Shown here: positions 14,701 to 25,300 of the stretch, one piece after another | Position numbering within the stretch: the first letter of the stretch is position 1 | Layout: each line of letters opens with the position of its first letter | NCBI GenBank assembly: GCA_950097015.1 | Contig: CATNEN010000024.1 | Coordinates: 1,865,501-1,929,500 of the forward strand | Direction of reading: 5' to 3' | DNA length: 64,000 nucleotides | DNA from: Macrostomum hystrix | Taxonomy: Eukaryota; Platyhelminthes; Macrostomidae | Notes under the pieces: generated by a model | What the model saw: the letters and a program-made list of their open reading frames with translations, nothing else | Database searches by the model: none | Told to the model about the DNA's origin: nothing | Translations under genes and position numbers: made by a program

Positions 14701-15895
14701 TGCAGTTTACCAATCCTGTTCACCTGCAGACAGCATGCAGTTTACAAATCCTGTTCACCTGCAGACAGCATGCAGTTTACAAATCCTGTTCACCTGCAGA
14801 CAGCATGCAGTTTACAAATCCTGTTCACCTGCAGACAGCATGCAGTTTACAAATCCTGTTCACCTGCAGACAGCATGCAGTTTACAAATCCTGTTCACCT
14901 GCAGACAGCATGCAGTTTACAAATCCTGTTCACCTGCAGACAGCATGCAGTTTACCAATCCTGTTCACCTGCAGACAGCATGCAGTTTACAAATCCTGTT
15001 CACCTGCAGACAGCATGCAGTTTACAAATCCTGTTCACCTGCAGACAGCATGGAGTTCAAGAATCTGTTCTCGCACGGAGGGGACGGTCTGGCCAAACTG
15101 TTTTTCTTCGCCTTCATGTTGTTCGTGTGTTTCATCATGGTCAACGTGTTCGTGGCCATCATGATCAACTCGTTCCGCTGCGTCCGACAGAACTGGCACT
15201 CGGACCCGGAGAAGTTCGAGCTGGTGGAGCACGTGTCCCGCCGAGTCCGCTGGCTGCTCGGCTGCTCGGCCAGGCACGGCCACCTGCGCCACGTGGACGC
15301 CGACTTTCACTACCGCGAAGGTTATTATAGTTATATTGCTTTGATTATTATTGCTTTTATTATAGTTATATTGCTTAAGGCAATATTCGTGGATTCGCTT
15401 GAACCAGACAGAAATGTACAAGATGCTTGCACATGAGTCTTTTTTTATATTTAGCTAGACTTTTAAAATACCACTTTTTTTAAAGCGATCGATATTTCAA
15501 CCAACGAGGAGCCCAGCCAATCAGACGCAAGAAAAGTACGTACATGTCAATCAGCCTTCTCACAGAGTTGCTAAATCTATACAGTAGAGTGTATAATGAA
15601 AATGTCAAGAGCCTATTTTCACGAAAACGGCCCTTTTAGGGGCCACCAATAGAACGACATAACGATTATCATATTTGATGATGTCGATTTGCGGCTGTGC
15701 GCGTGAAGAATGATATGATAAACTTTTTTTTCAATTCACTGCATGCTAACAGGCAACGAACAAGTTGACGAGGACTTCGAGGAGCTGAAACTGCGCATCC
15801 TGCAGATGGAGGTCATTCTTGGCACAGCCAACGCGCAGTGGAAGGGCCACGTCAATGACGATGGCACGGAGCCGCGGCGCAAGATCTACATATGA
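1..15895 (+). CDS. PKD1-like: Polycystin-1-like protein, 5' end outside the window
   Basis: A large multi-exon gene whose start lies upstream. Exons I support: 1-132, 717-971, 1134-1300, 1763-2432, 2526-2719, 2833-5576, 5861-6120, 6665-6688, 6778-7101, 7176-8243, 8475-8623, 8980-9674, 9849-10068, 10177-10448, 10652-10982, 11165-12246, 12446-12945, 13050-13486, 13642-13800, 14136-14391, 15045-15320, 15753-15895 (TGA at 15893). Every intron is GT-AG and all phases agree, giving about 3,451 codons from nucleotide 3. Residue numbers below count from that codon. Domain order is PKD repeats, REJ, GPS, TM1, PLAT, ten more membrane segments, coiled-coil tail. This is the polycystin-1 architecture: a large membrane receptor that pairs with a TRPP channel, often in cilia or sperm. 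PKD1 versus PKD1L or PKDREJ orthology cannot be decided here. Least certain junctions are the 24-nt exon 8, the exon 18 start and the exon 20/21 join. Confidence 0.92.
2833..5576 (+). CDS. PKD1-like: Polycystin-1-like exon 6: three PKD repeats and start of REJ region
   Basis: A single 2,744-nt exon (residues about 473-1387) with acceptor TTGTTCCAG and donor GTGAGT. Three PKD repeats are clear: VVVDFGDGTP with GTYNVTAVVENQVS (about residue 525), ADVDFGDGRTE with GNFTVTVRLQNRVS (about 622), and CQWNFGDSS with GAFSISVNVSNAVS (about 852). The remaining about 500 residues have spaced cysteines and aromatics without obvious PKD motifs, as expected for the long REJ (receptor for egg jelly) module. 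Many N-x-S/T sequons fit an extracellular location. A very large exon carrying the PKD/REJ part is also seen in vertebrate PKD1. Confidence 0.88.
5861..8243 (+). CDS. PKD1-like: Polycystin-1-like exons 7-10: REJ domain remainder and Ser/Thr-rich stalk
   Basis: Residues about 1388-1945. Exon 7 has a Cys-rich start (CVSNCMTRLFGNSC). Exon 8 is a 24-nt microexon (6665-6688, encoding GRDYTQT in frame). Exon 9 has a REJ-typical stretch (SGISLSCKGFF then GYYILRVKSW). Exon 10 ends the REJ part, passes through a Ser/Thr/Ala-rich stretch (about nt 7460-7680), probably an O-glycosylated stalk, and continues into a helical region before the GPS. In the family this region forms the GAIN-like fold that supports autocleavage. 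The 8244-8474 and 8624-8979 introns show no other feature. Confidence 0.8.
8475..10448 (+). CDS. PKD1-like: Polycystin-1-like exons 11-14: GAIN/GPS region and first membrane helix
   Basis: Residues about 1946-2391. Exon 12 is Cys-rich before the GPS (CQCMSGHC). Exon 14 opens with the GPS: cysteines at CSTPTMLHCYS followed by RHLTSF at about residues 2315-2320. HLT is the tripeptide at which polycystin-1 cleaves itself, so autocleavage looks retained. TM1 (IAFALAIAVVCLYLIILVW) spans about 2346-2364 and is followed by the basic ARRKDERD. The exon 13 donor was chosen at GTGAGT (10069) rather than GTATGT (10065), because only the former keeps phase with exon 14. Confidence 0.85.
10652..10982 (+). 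CDS. PKD1-like: Polycystin-1-like exon 15: PLAT/LH2 domain
   Basis: Residues about 2392-2501. The PLAT signature is clear: YELTFWTGNQRGAGTTANV at the start, an F-I-L-T-G-E strand, then LTHLRIWHDNSG and a W-Y-L-S-R-A-M-V-V-D strand. This is the cytoplasmic lipid- and protein-binding beta-sandwich that sits between TM1 and TM2 in every polycystin-1. The donor used is GTGCGG at 10983, since it ends in phase 0 and the next exon opens in phase 0. The following intron contains in-frame stop codons. Confidence 0.88.
11165..15895 (+). CDS. PKD1-like: Polycystin-1-like exons 16-22: TM2-TM11, polycystin domain and coiled-coil tail
   Basis: Residues about 2502-3451. Exon 16 begins with the family block GHLWLSVV then SRFTRVQRATACL. 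Hydrophobic helices fall near residues 2553-2571, 2595-2616, 2732-2755, 2770-2800, 2875-2891, 3138-3160, 3179-3201, 3231-3248, 3269-3291 and 3330-3354, which with TM1 makes the expected eleven. The extracellular polycystin domain between TM6 and TM7 has GGGYSAYLG, WLDRQTRGLFLELLLYNPG and YTYVSVLFEAF. The last exon encodes an acidic heptad-like helix (EDFEELKLRILQMEVIL) and ends in a basic RRKIYI tail. The exon 20/21 intron is mostly a 35-bp minisatellite whose final unit supplies the acceptor. The 15321-15752 intron holds nothing recognisable. Confidence 0.88.
14500..15050 (+). repeat. 35-bp minisatellite carrying the exon 21 splice acceptor
   Basis: About fifteen near-identical 35-bp units, each containing CCTGCAG followed by ACAGCATGCAGTTTAC. 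The last unit runs into the exon, whose first bases are ACAGCATGGAGTTCAAG. So the unit comprises the acceptor plus a diverged copy of the first coding bases. The array is open in the exon's frame, which explains the long reading frame upstream of the exon. The first three units are more degenerate (for example CTGCATG, and one shortened copy). Confidence 0.95.
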
Positions 15896-17579
15896 GCGAG
15901 CTTGGCAAAACGATTACAATTTTCGGAACGGCACAATTTATCTGCTTTGCAGAGTAGCCCGATGAACTTAGAGGATAGGCTCCTGTCGTTTTATTCTTAT
16001 TTAACTAGACCTATCAAAACCAAATACCAGCCGGCAACCTTTGATTGATCTTTATTCGTTAATCTAAATAAAAAATATATAATCTTCGAAATCTATGTCA
16101 TGAGGTACTAATAACCCATGGAAGTCTTTTTGTAGTTTTCACAGTTAGAACCTATATAGCATCGAAGCTAAATAAACAAAAAAGACTGAACACACTAGTT
16201 AAGATAGAGTTATTTACTCTGTTAGCACCAAATACGAGCGTAAGAACTGGCTTGCAGCCAATAGCAACCAAAACTACGCTCGTACATGGTCAGCTAGCTT
16301 CTGCTAGTCTTCAAACTTAAAAAATTACTACTTTTTTTCTAGTTTTCTCTCCATTTCTGTTAGTTTCTGTTAGGTTATTTACTGATATCGTGCAAATATA
16401 AGGTTTATTTTCTATCCTAATATTCTCTATCCCAGCATTGAAAAACTTATCCCTGTCGCGACTTAATTTAGTCTTTTATAAACTACGGGGGCTGTTGCCA
16501 ATAAGAGAGAGGTGATGACTGCTTTGCGCAGATACCAACTTATTCCTAAGACTTCGGCTGTTATGTAGAGCCATTTAAGTCTAATTAAAATAGCTCTAGA
16601 ACCGTCACAAAGTCTATTGTTGAAAAACTGTTTTAAAAAGCTATAAACACATGTCAGATGTCACTACTTAAAGCATGAAACAACGAAACTCTACCTAATG
16701 ACTCGGGTTATTTTTAGATACGCATAAGTGGTGAATAAGGCGATCTACGGCTATAACACCGCTAGTCACAAAACCGACCTTATCGATTATGGACTTAATA
16801 GATGGATTCAAACACACCATTGATTGATTGAGTGACTAGAACTCTCTTTCTGAATTAAGTAAAACACACAATTTAAATATAATGTAATATTTAAATGAGT
16901 ATTATTGAAATCACAAATTTTGAGGACAACAAGAATAATGAAAGTCGTATAATTGTATAATATATTTACTTGAAAAAATCAACCACCAAAAATGTAATCA
17001 AAGCAATTGAAACCGTCGAGGGAAGATATTGATAATACAGAGTCTATAAAGCGTAACGAGGCGTAACAAAACTGGTACTGACGCTGGACAAAGGAAGACG
17101 GCAATATAGAGCCTCACTGAGTAACATGAGTGGGCAGTTAATAATATGCAGGTTAATAAAAGGTCGAAATGGCGAATACGTAGATGAGTAACGCATTAGC
17201 AAAATGTTCTCGATGCATCGCTAAGTAGAAATAAAACCAAAAACGTTGACCGCCACCAGAGCGCTATATTAAGAATCTCTACACAAACTGACTAGACTGA
17301 ACTGGCAAAGATACTGATAAAAAATATTGCTAGGTGTAAAAACAGTTGCACAAAATGCTTTGTATAAAAAATCACTAATTACAACTTCGCGCATGTTAGT
17401 TAGATTGAAGAAAATGTGAGGAACAATAAATATCGACTAGATAAAATTCCGACAATTAACTCTCAACCAACAGCTGATTGTGTGTACAATTCAAGCGCAA
17501 TGCCTGGATGTCTGGTTCGCTATGATGCTACAATGAGTAGATTATCATTTGTTTAGTTGCTTGAATGTTAATTTTATAA
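15896..17579. other. AT-rich intergenic stretch between two convergent genes
   Basis: Contains the probable 3' UTR of the polycystin gene, then about 1.5 kb without a supported reading frame. The only structure I see is a perfect 10-bp inverted repeat, TACGAGCGTA at 16233-16242 and TACGCTCGTA at 16275-16284. The flanking genes converge here. Confidence 0.6.
16067..16072 (+). promoter_or_regulatory. Poly(A) signal of the polycystin-1-like gene
   Basis: AATAAA about 172 nt after the TGA at 15893-15895. It is the first clear hexamer downstream and is followed by AT-rich sequence. It is a positional inference, not a mapped 3' end. Confidence 0.5.
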
Positions 17580-17585
17580 TTTATT
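17580..17585 (-). promoter_or_regulatory. Poly(A) signal of the TMEM45-like gene
   Basis: TTTATT on the given strand reads AATAAA on the minus strand, about 62 nt beyond the stop codon at 17647-17649. Confidence 0.5.
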
Positions 17586-17646
17586 TAAACTAATTGGTCA
17601 AGCTGCAATTCATGTCAAAATGTTATTGTTTAGCAGACATTTCCAT

Positions 17647-20600
17647 TTACGAATCGCTATCCTCGTCATCGACACTGCCACCGCCTCCGCTGGCGCCGCC
17701 ACGCTGACCACCGTCGGCTTTGATCAGTCGCTCCATGCTGACTTCGCGACGATCGACACCGTCCAGCGGACCGCGTCTGGCGTGATAGCGACCGAGTATG
17801 AGGGCCAGGCTGAGGGCGAACACAACTATGGCAAAGCCGTGCCAGGCGAATATAACAGTGGCCAGCATTATGCTGTCGTGCTCGGCGCTGGCGACTTGAA
17901 AGCGGCGCAGCCAGGGCAGCGGAGGATACAGCATGGCGCCCACCTGCGGAATTGTTAGCAGAGTTTACTGGTGTGCATTGCAGATCGGATATTACAGGTG
18001 TTAATTACAGATGGGATATTACAGGTGTGCATTACAGTTAGGATATTGCAGGTGTGGATTGCAATTAGGATATTACAGGTGTGCATTACAGATTGGATAT
18101 TACAGGTGTGTATTGCAGATCGGATATTACAGGTGTGCATTACAGTTGGGATATTACAGGTGTGCATTACAGTTAGGATATTAAAGGTGTGCATTACAGT
18201 TGGGATATTACAGGTGTGCATTACAGATAGGATATTACAGGTGTGCATTACAGATAGGATATTACAGGTGTGCATTACAGTTAGGATATTAAAGGTGTGC
18301 ATTACAGTTAGGATATTACAGGTGTGCATTACAGATAGGATATTACAGGTGTGCATTACAGATAGGATATTACAGGTGTGCATTACAGTTAGGATATTAA
18401 AGGTGTGCATTACAGTTAGGATATTAAAGGTGTGCATTACAGTTAGGATATTAAAGGTGTGCATTACAGTTAGGATATTACAGGTGTGCATTACAGATAG
18501 GATATTACAGGTGTGCATTACAGATAGGATATTACAGGTGTGTATTACAGATAGGATATTACAGGTGTGCATTACAGATAGGACATTACAGGTGTGCATT
18601 ACAATTAGGATATTACAGGTGTGCATTACAATTAGGATATTACAGGTGTGCATTACAATTAGGATATTACAGGTGTGCATTACAGATAGGATGTTACAAG
18701 TTTGCATTACAGATGGGACATTACAGGTGTGCATTACAGATAGGATATTACAGGTGTGTATTACAGATAGGATATTACAGGTGTGCATTACAGATAGGAT
18801 ATTACAGGTGTGCATTACAGATAGGATATTACAGGTGTGCATTACAGATAGGATATTACAGGTGTGCATTACAGATAGGATATTACAGGTGTGCATTACA
18901 GTTAGAATATTACAGGTGTGCATTACAGATAGGATATTACAGGTGTGCATTACAGATAGGATATTACAGGTGTGCATTACAGATAGGATATTACAGGTGT
19001 GCATTACAATTAGGATATTGCAGGTGTGCATTACAGATAGGATATTACAGGTGTGTATTGCAGATCGGATACTACAGGTGTGCATTACAGTTAGGATATT
19101 ACAGGTGTGCATTACAGTTAGGATATTAAAGGTGTGCATTACAGTTAGGATATTACAGGTGTGCATTACAGTTAGGATATTGCAGGTGTGCATTACAGTT
19201 AGGATATTGCAGGTGTGCATTACAATTAGGACATTACAGGTGTGCATTACAGATAGGATATTACAGGTGTGCATTACAATTAGGATATTGCAGGTGTGCA
19301 TTACAGATAGGATATTACAGGTGTGTATTGCAGATCGGATATTACAGGTGTGCATTACAGTTAGGATATTACAGGTGTGCATTACAGTTAGGATATTAAA
19401 GGTGTGCATTACAGTTAGGATATTACAGGTGTGCATTACAGATAGGATATTACAGGTGTGCATTACAGATAGGATGTTACAAGTTTGCATTACAGATGGG
19501 ACATTACAGGTGTGCATTACAGATGGGATATTACAGGTGTGCATTACAGATAGGATATTACAGGTGTGCATTACAGATAGGATATTACAGGTGTGCATTA
19601 CAGATAGGATATTACAGGTGTGCATTACAGATAGGATATTACAGGTGTGCATTACAGATAGGATATTACAGGTGTGCATTACAGATAAGATATTACAGGT
19701 GTGCATTACAGTTAGGATATTAAAGGTGTGCATTACAGTTAGAATATTACAGGTGTGCATTACAGATAGGATATTACAGGTGTGCATTACAGATAGGATG
19801 TTACAAGTTTGCATTACAGATGGGACATTACAGGTGTGCATTACAGATAGGATATTACAGGTGTGTATTACAGATAGGATATTACAGGTGTGCATTACAG
19901 ATAGGATATTACAGGTGTGCATTACAATTAAGATATTGCAGGTGTGCATTACAGATAGGATATTACAGGTGTGCATTACAGATAGGATATGACAGGTGTG
20001 CATTACAGTTAGGATATTACAGGTGTGCATTACAGTTAGGATATTACAGGTGTGCATTACAGTTAGGATAATAGGCAGTCAAGCAGTCGGCTACTGAAAT
20101 TTAAATATTTGCCTTCAATTCAGTGGCCCACCGTGGCATCAATTAGCCTCACCTGTATAAACCAGGTGCCCTGCAGAGTGGTGAAGAAGCAGCGAGCCAG
20201 AGCCGGCAATGGGTTCCGCGGACTGCGCAGTTCAAGCAGCAGGGCCAGGACGCAGCTCCAGACTGCGTACACCAGCAGCGTGTGCAGCACCACGTCGATC
20301 TAGACAGCGCAGTAAAACAATTACAAATTGAAAAATGTAATTGGGATCTATGAATTTGCCGCATACTACTAATAATAATATTTTCAAGAGGGCTGCTGGC
20401 AAAATGGCATATCATTTTGGTGACACTAGACCCTCAGCCAGCGATGAGGCAATTCTGCCAATTCCGCTGACTCCTGAGAACACACGCACACAGACACTGT
20501 ACGCAGGCACACACTCACGCAGGTGTGTACATCTGCCATGACTATCTCGTCGTCGGGTAGTGTACAATCACTGTACCTTGGAGATTGGCCCTTAAATTGC

Positions 20601-21230
20601 ACGACAAGCCCCCTCTCTGCGGCTGTGCCGCAAATAAATGTGGCCTCGCCGCGGAATCGAGCTCAGGAAAATGGGTGCGAGGAGCGAACGCGTCAGACCG
20701 CTCTGCCACCGACCCCCTGAATTTACCGCAACGTTTATATGACCACTAAACCAAGATTATAAGTAAAGATTAACCATCTAATAGCTTCAGAACCAGCCAA
20801 CCTGGGTCCTGCTATGCAGATGAAAGGTGAACAGAATGCCTTCAACACAGAAGGCCAGCAGGCAGACGGCATAGTCGGCACCAGGCGGCAGCGGGGCCTT
20901 GCAGTGGGCGGCAATGTCGATAATGCCAGACAGGCCAAAGCAGGCGTACATTGTGGCGTGCTGGCCATTGCCAAAGAATGTGAACCGGTGGTCCTCAAAG
21001 GCGGTGACAATCTCGGCTATCATGCCAATGCCGCAGCAGACCACCTTAATTAGGCCTTCCATTGGCAGGCGAACGCAGCAGCAGCAGCAGGCATAGACCA
21101 GGGTGGATCGGTAGGCTGGGCCGCGCCTGTACTTGGCCCGATAGTAGCGGCTCAGCACAGAATGGAACCACCAGAGACCGAACAATAGGAAGAAGGAGCC
21201 AGGCAGTAGGTGGCCAAGAAATGTACCCAT
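17647..21230 (-). CDS. TMEM45-like: TMEM45/DUF716-family multi-pass membrane protein, complete
   Basis: Three minus-strand exons: 21230-20802 (143 codons), 20299-20153 (49 codons) and 17943-17650 plus stop (98 codons), all phase 0 with GT-AG introns, giving 290 residues (human TMEM45B has 275). The start is the ATG at 21230, opening MGTFLGHLLPGSFFLLFGLW, close to the family start with its GHxLPGSFF motif. The next landmark is NGQHATMYACFGLSGIIDI, matching the conserved QHxTMY...SGIxD block. Exon 2 has LQGTWFIQ. Exon 3 opens VGAMLYPPLPW and holds a W-H helix, then an acidic, Gly/Ser-rich C-terminus. About seven membrane segments are expected. The biochemical role is poorly known. Intron 1 contains a SINE and intron 2 a 2.1-kb minisatellite. 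A TTTTCAG acceptor-like site lies 17 nt upstream of the ATG (21254-21248), so a 5' leader exon or trans-splicing is possible. Confidence 0.9.
17967..20069. repeat. 27-bp minisatellite in TMEM45-like intron 2
   Basis: About 78 tandem copies of a 27-bp unit containing GTGTGCATTACAGATAGGAT and TATTACAG, with T/A and G/A variants. Because 27 is divisible by three and the unit lacks stops in some frames, it is open on both strands: about 673 codons forward (9-residue repeat CITDRILQV) and 700 codons reverse (MHTCNILSV). It lies wholly within an intron between two well-supported exons, so I read these frames as non-coding. Confidence 0.95.
20388..20722 (-). mobile_element. tRNA-derived SINE-like element, copy 1
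   Basis: On the minus strand an A-box-like GTGGCAGAGCGGTCTGACGC is followed about 35 nt later by a B-box-like GAGCTCGATTCCGCGG, at the spacing of a type II (Ser/Leu-like) tRNA, then a body running to about 20388. A second, diverged copy lies at 45960-46243 in the same orientation and shares the same blocks throughout. Two dispersed copies with internal RNA polymerase III boxes suggest a SINE family. It sits in intron 1 of the TMEM45-like gene. Ends and target duplications are not resolved. Confidence 0.6.
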
Positions 21231-22388
21231 GACTGCTGTTTGGCTGGCTGAAAACCATAAGTCAAATTTCCATGTGCACTAAAAAGTAAAAGCATGTGCT
21301 ATTTTTAATCACTAGCAACTTTAATGTTATTTGCTTAACCCTGCTAAACAAATCTTTTTTTACTGAAAGGATATAAATAACCCTAATGGAGCCAATTTAA
21401 AAAAGCTGCGGACACTCCTGCTAGGCGCGCAGGTGCACAGTTGTTTTCAAGAAAAAGAGTGCAAATCCGCAATTGCTATATATCTTCAGTCTGACTCAAT
21501 GTAGTAATTGATTTCTAAAAAATGTTGAAAGACCTTTTTTTGATTGCCGTAGTGTATTTCTATAATTAGAACAGCTAAGGTTGTCTTTTCACACTCGGGC
21601 ACTGCGGAGCATGTATATGTGTAGGGGCACAAGGGTGCACTGTTTGTTATACATCTACATACTTCCGACAACTTTACACACACAAGGCGCAGCCGCGTGG
21701 ACAGGAAATTCTTTCTGCGCATCCAATTTTTCACAAGTGCGCCGGACGCTGTCCACAAAAACCCTTATTGGCTCCAATAGGGATCAATCACCTCTATTTG
21801 CAGTATGAGTTTTATGATTAGATAAGCTTTTTAATGTACACTTACAAAAAACAAAGAACAAACAAGTAGCAAGAAATGATGAGGTTTTATACTATCTCAG
21901 CAATATCATAATTGATAATTTTTTTAAAGTTTTAGTTGGCCTAAATAACTAATAAACTAGCAAAAAAAGTTGCATTTTATCTACTTTACAACCAAAAAAT
22001 GTTCTGATAAGCTTTAACTTAAAGTAGCTAATCTACATTAAGAAAATGATCATTCTTAGCAGCTGGCTAACTAAACTAGCCTAGAAAAAAATATATAGAG
22101 CCTATAACAGTAGCTATAAAGCAAGATAGTATAAGACTATAATCTATATTTAAGGGTATGTGCAACAAGGACTTATATGTTGATTTATATATATAAAGGC
22201 CAATTTCTAACCCTATTGAAATAATTTGACAAATTGCATCCGACCATTTGTTGAATTTTCTGACTTTTTTGTGTCAGTTGAGTTGCAGAGTGTCGCAACC
22301 ACATCGCTACACAGTGTTGCATTGTTAGGTTAGGCTAAAACACTGGTTAGGATAATATTAGCATTCTATGTAGTGTCCCAGTTTCAAG
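21231..22388. other. Upstream region of TMEM45-like gene and left flank of transposon
   Basis: AT-rich sequence without a supported gene. It should hold the promoter and any 5' leader of the minus-strand TMEM45-like gene, but I see no convincing core promoter apart from TATATAT near 21476-21482, about 250 nt upstream of the ATG. Confidence 0.4.
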
Positions 22389-22396
22389 CCATATTT
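22389..22396. other. Target-site duplication, left copy
   Basis: CCATATTT immediately before the transposon's first base (A at 22397). It is identical to 38007-38014. Confidence 0.85.
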
Positions 22397-25300
22397 ACGT
22401 CTATACTTCCAGTACCAGAACCAGTACCAGAACCAGTACCAGAAAAAAATTATGTTATAGCCAACAAAAAATCGACAAGCAACTAATAAAAAGACTTCTA
22501 ACAGATGAAATACTTATATATCGGTCCGAAAATATCATTATTGAGAATAAAATTAATAAATATCGACGGACTTGCGCACAACACACAAAGAATCGTTTAC
22601 TTTCACAAAACGTTTTCTAATATATGTTTTTCATAGAATAAAACAAATTTGCTCAACCAACTAAGTAAACGAATACAAAAAGCGGTTTACTAAATATCGC
22701 AACTACTAAAATAACAACTCAAAACTCACCTCATTAAATGTGTTTGTATAATTTATTATTTTTATAATCATCGTAAACTTCATCAAAAAAACTAAAAATA
22801 TAACCTCACTTTTGCGCTTCGCAGGATTATTACTCGTACATGATATACAGCTGAGAGCAATGATAAGGAAGGAAACATTATCTGTGAACACGGCTGTAAA
22901 ATTTCAGAGCCCTGACTAGTCGCGTCTCGGAGTTGTAGACCCTCGAGTCCCCCCCACTCTGATATCTCCCATTTTAAAAGTACTTTTCGTCACCTCACTG
23001 AATCTGGTGGTCAGACGAGGCTGAAAACTCAGATCTGGAAGGAAACATTATCTGTGAATACGGCTGTAAAATTTCAGAGCCCTGACTAGTCGCGTCTCGA
23101 AGTTGTAGACCCTCGAGTCCCCCCCACTCTGATATCTCCCATTTTAAAAGTACTTTTCGTCACCTCACTGAATCTGGTGGTCAAAAAAAGCTGAAATCTC
23201 AGATCTGGAAGGAAACATTATCTGTGAACACGGCTGTAAAATTTCAGAGCCCTGACTAGTCGCGTCTCGGAGTTGTAGACCCTCGAGTCCCCCCCACTCT
23301 GATATCTCCCATTTTAAAAGTACTTTTCGTCACCTCACTGAATCTGGTGGTCAGACGAGGCTAAAAACTCAGATCTGGAAGGAAACATTATCTGTAAACA
23401 CGGCTGTAAAATTTCAGAGCCCTGACTAGTCGCGTCTCGGAGTTGTAGACCCTCGAGTCCCCCCCACTCTGATATCTCCCATTTTAAAAGTACTTTTCGT
23501 CACCTCACTGAATCTGGTGGTCAGACGAGGCTGAAAACTCAGATCTGGAAGGAAACATTATCTGTGAATACGGCTGTAAAATTTCAGAGCCCTGACTAGT
23601 CGCGTCTCGGAGTTGTAGACCCTCGAGTCCCCCCCACTCTGATATCTCCCATTTTAAAAGTACTTTTCGTCACCTCACTGAATCTGGTGGTCAGACGAGG
23701 CTGAAAACTCAGATCTGGAAGGAAACATTATCTGTGAATACGGCTGTAAAATTTCAGAGCCCTGACTAGTCGCGTCTCGAAGTTGTAGACCCTCGAGTCC
23801 CCCCCACTCTGATATCTCCCATTTTTAAAGTACTTTTCGTCACCTCACTGAATCTGGTGGTCAAAAAAAGCTGAAATCTCAGATCTGGAAGGAAACATTA
23901 TCTGTGAACACGGCTGTAAAATTTCAGAGCCCTGACTAGTCGCGTCTCGGAGTTGTAGACCCTCGAGTCCCCCCCACTCTGATATCTCCCATTTTAAAAG
24001 TACTTTTCGTCACCTCACTGAATCTGGTGGTCAAAAAAAGCTGAAAACTCAGATCTGAAAGGAAACATTATCTGTGAACACGGCTGTAAAATTTCAGAGC
24101 CCTGACTAGTCGCGTCTCGGAGTTGTAGACCCTCGAGTCCCCCCCACTCTGATATCTCCCATTTTAAAAGTACTTTTCGTCACCTCACTGAATCTGGTGG
24201 TCAGACGAGGCTGAAAACTCAGATCTGGAAGGAAACATTATCTGTGAACACGGCTGTAAAATTTCAGAGCCCTGACTAGTCGCGTCTCGGAGTTGTAGAC
24301 CCTCGAGTCCCCCCCACTCTGATATCTCCCATTTTAAAAGTACTTTTCGTCACCTCACTGAATCTGGTGGTCAGACGAGGCTGAAAACTCAAATCTGGAA
24401 GGAAACATTATCTGTGAACACGGCTGTAAAATTTCAGAGCCCTGACTAGTCGCGTCTCGGAGTTGTAGACCCTCGAGTCCCCCCCACTCTGATATCTCCC
24501 ATTTTAAAAGTACTTTTCGTCACCTCACTGAATCTGGTGGTCAAAAAAAGCTGAAATCTCAGATCTGGAAGGAAACATTATCTGTGAATAACGTTCTAAA
24601 ATTTCAGAGCCCTGACTAGTCGCGTCTCGAAGTTGTAGACCCTCGAGTCCCCCCCACTCTGATATCTCCCATTTTAAAAGTACTTTTCGTCACCTCACTG
24701 AATCTGGTGGTCAAAAAAAGCTGAAATCTCAGATCTGGAAGGAAACATTATCTGTGAACACGGCTGTAAAATTTCAGAGCCCTGACTAGTCGCGTCTCGG
24801 AGTTGTAGACCCTCGAGTCCCCCCCACTCTGATATCTCCCATTTTAAAAGTACTTTTCGTCACCTCACTGAATCTGGTGGTCAGACGAGGCTGAAAACTC
24901 AGATCTGGAAGGAAACATTATCTGTGAATACGGCTGTAAAATTTCAGAGCCCTGACTAGTCGCGTCTCGAAGTTGTAGACCCTCGAGTCCCCCCCACTCT
25001 GATATCTCCCATTTTAAAAGTACTTTTCGTCACCTCACTGAATCTGGTGGTCAAAAAAAGCTGAAATCTCAGATCTGGAAGGAAACATTATCTGTGAACA
25101 CGGCTGTAAAATTTCAGAGCCCTGACTAGTCGCGTCTCGGAGTTGTAGACCCTCGAGTCCCCCCCACTCTGATATCTCCCATTTTAAAAGTACTTTTCGT
25201 CACCTCACTGAATCTGGTGGTCAAAAAAAGCTGAAATCTCAGATCTGGAAGGAAACATTATCTGTGAACACGGCTGTAAAATTTCAGAGCCCTGACTAGT

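Noticed and set aside
17955-20057. 700- and 673-codon frames on opposite strands
   Set aside because: Product of a 27-bp repeat lying inside a well-supported intron; no unique sequence at either end.
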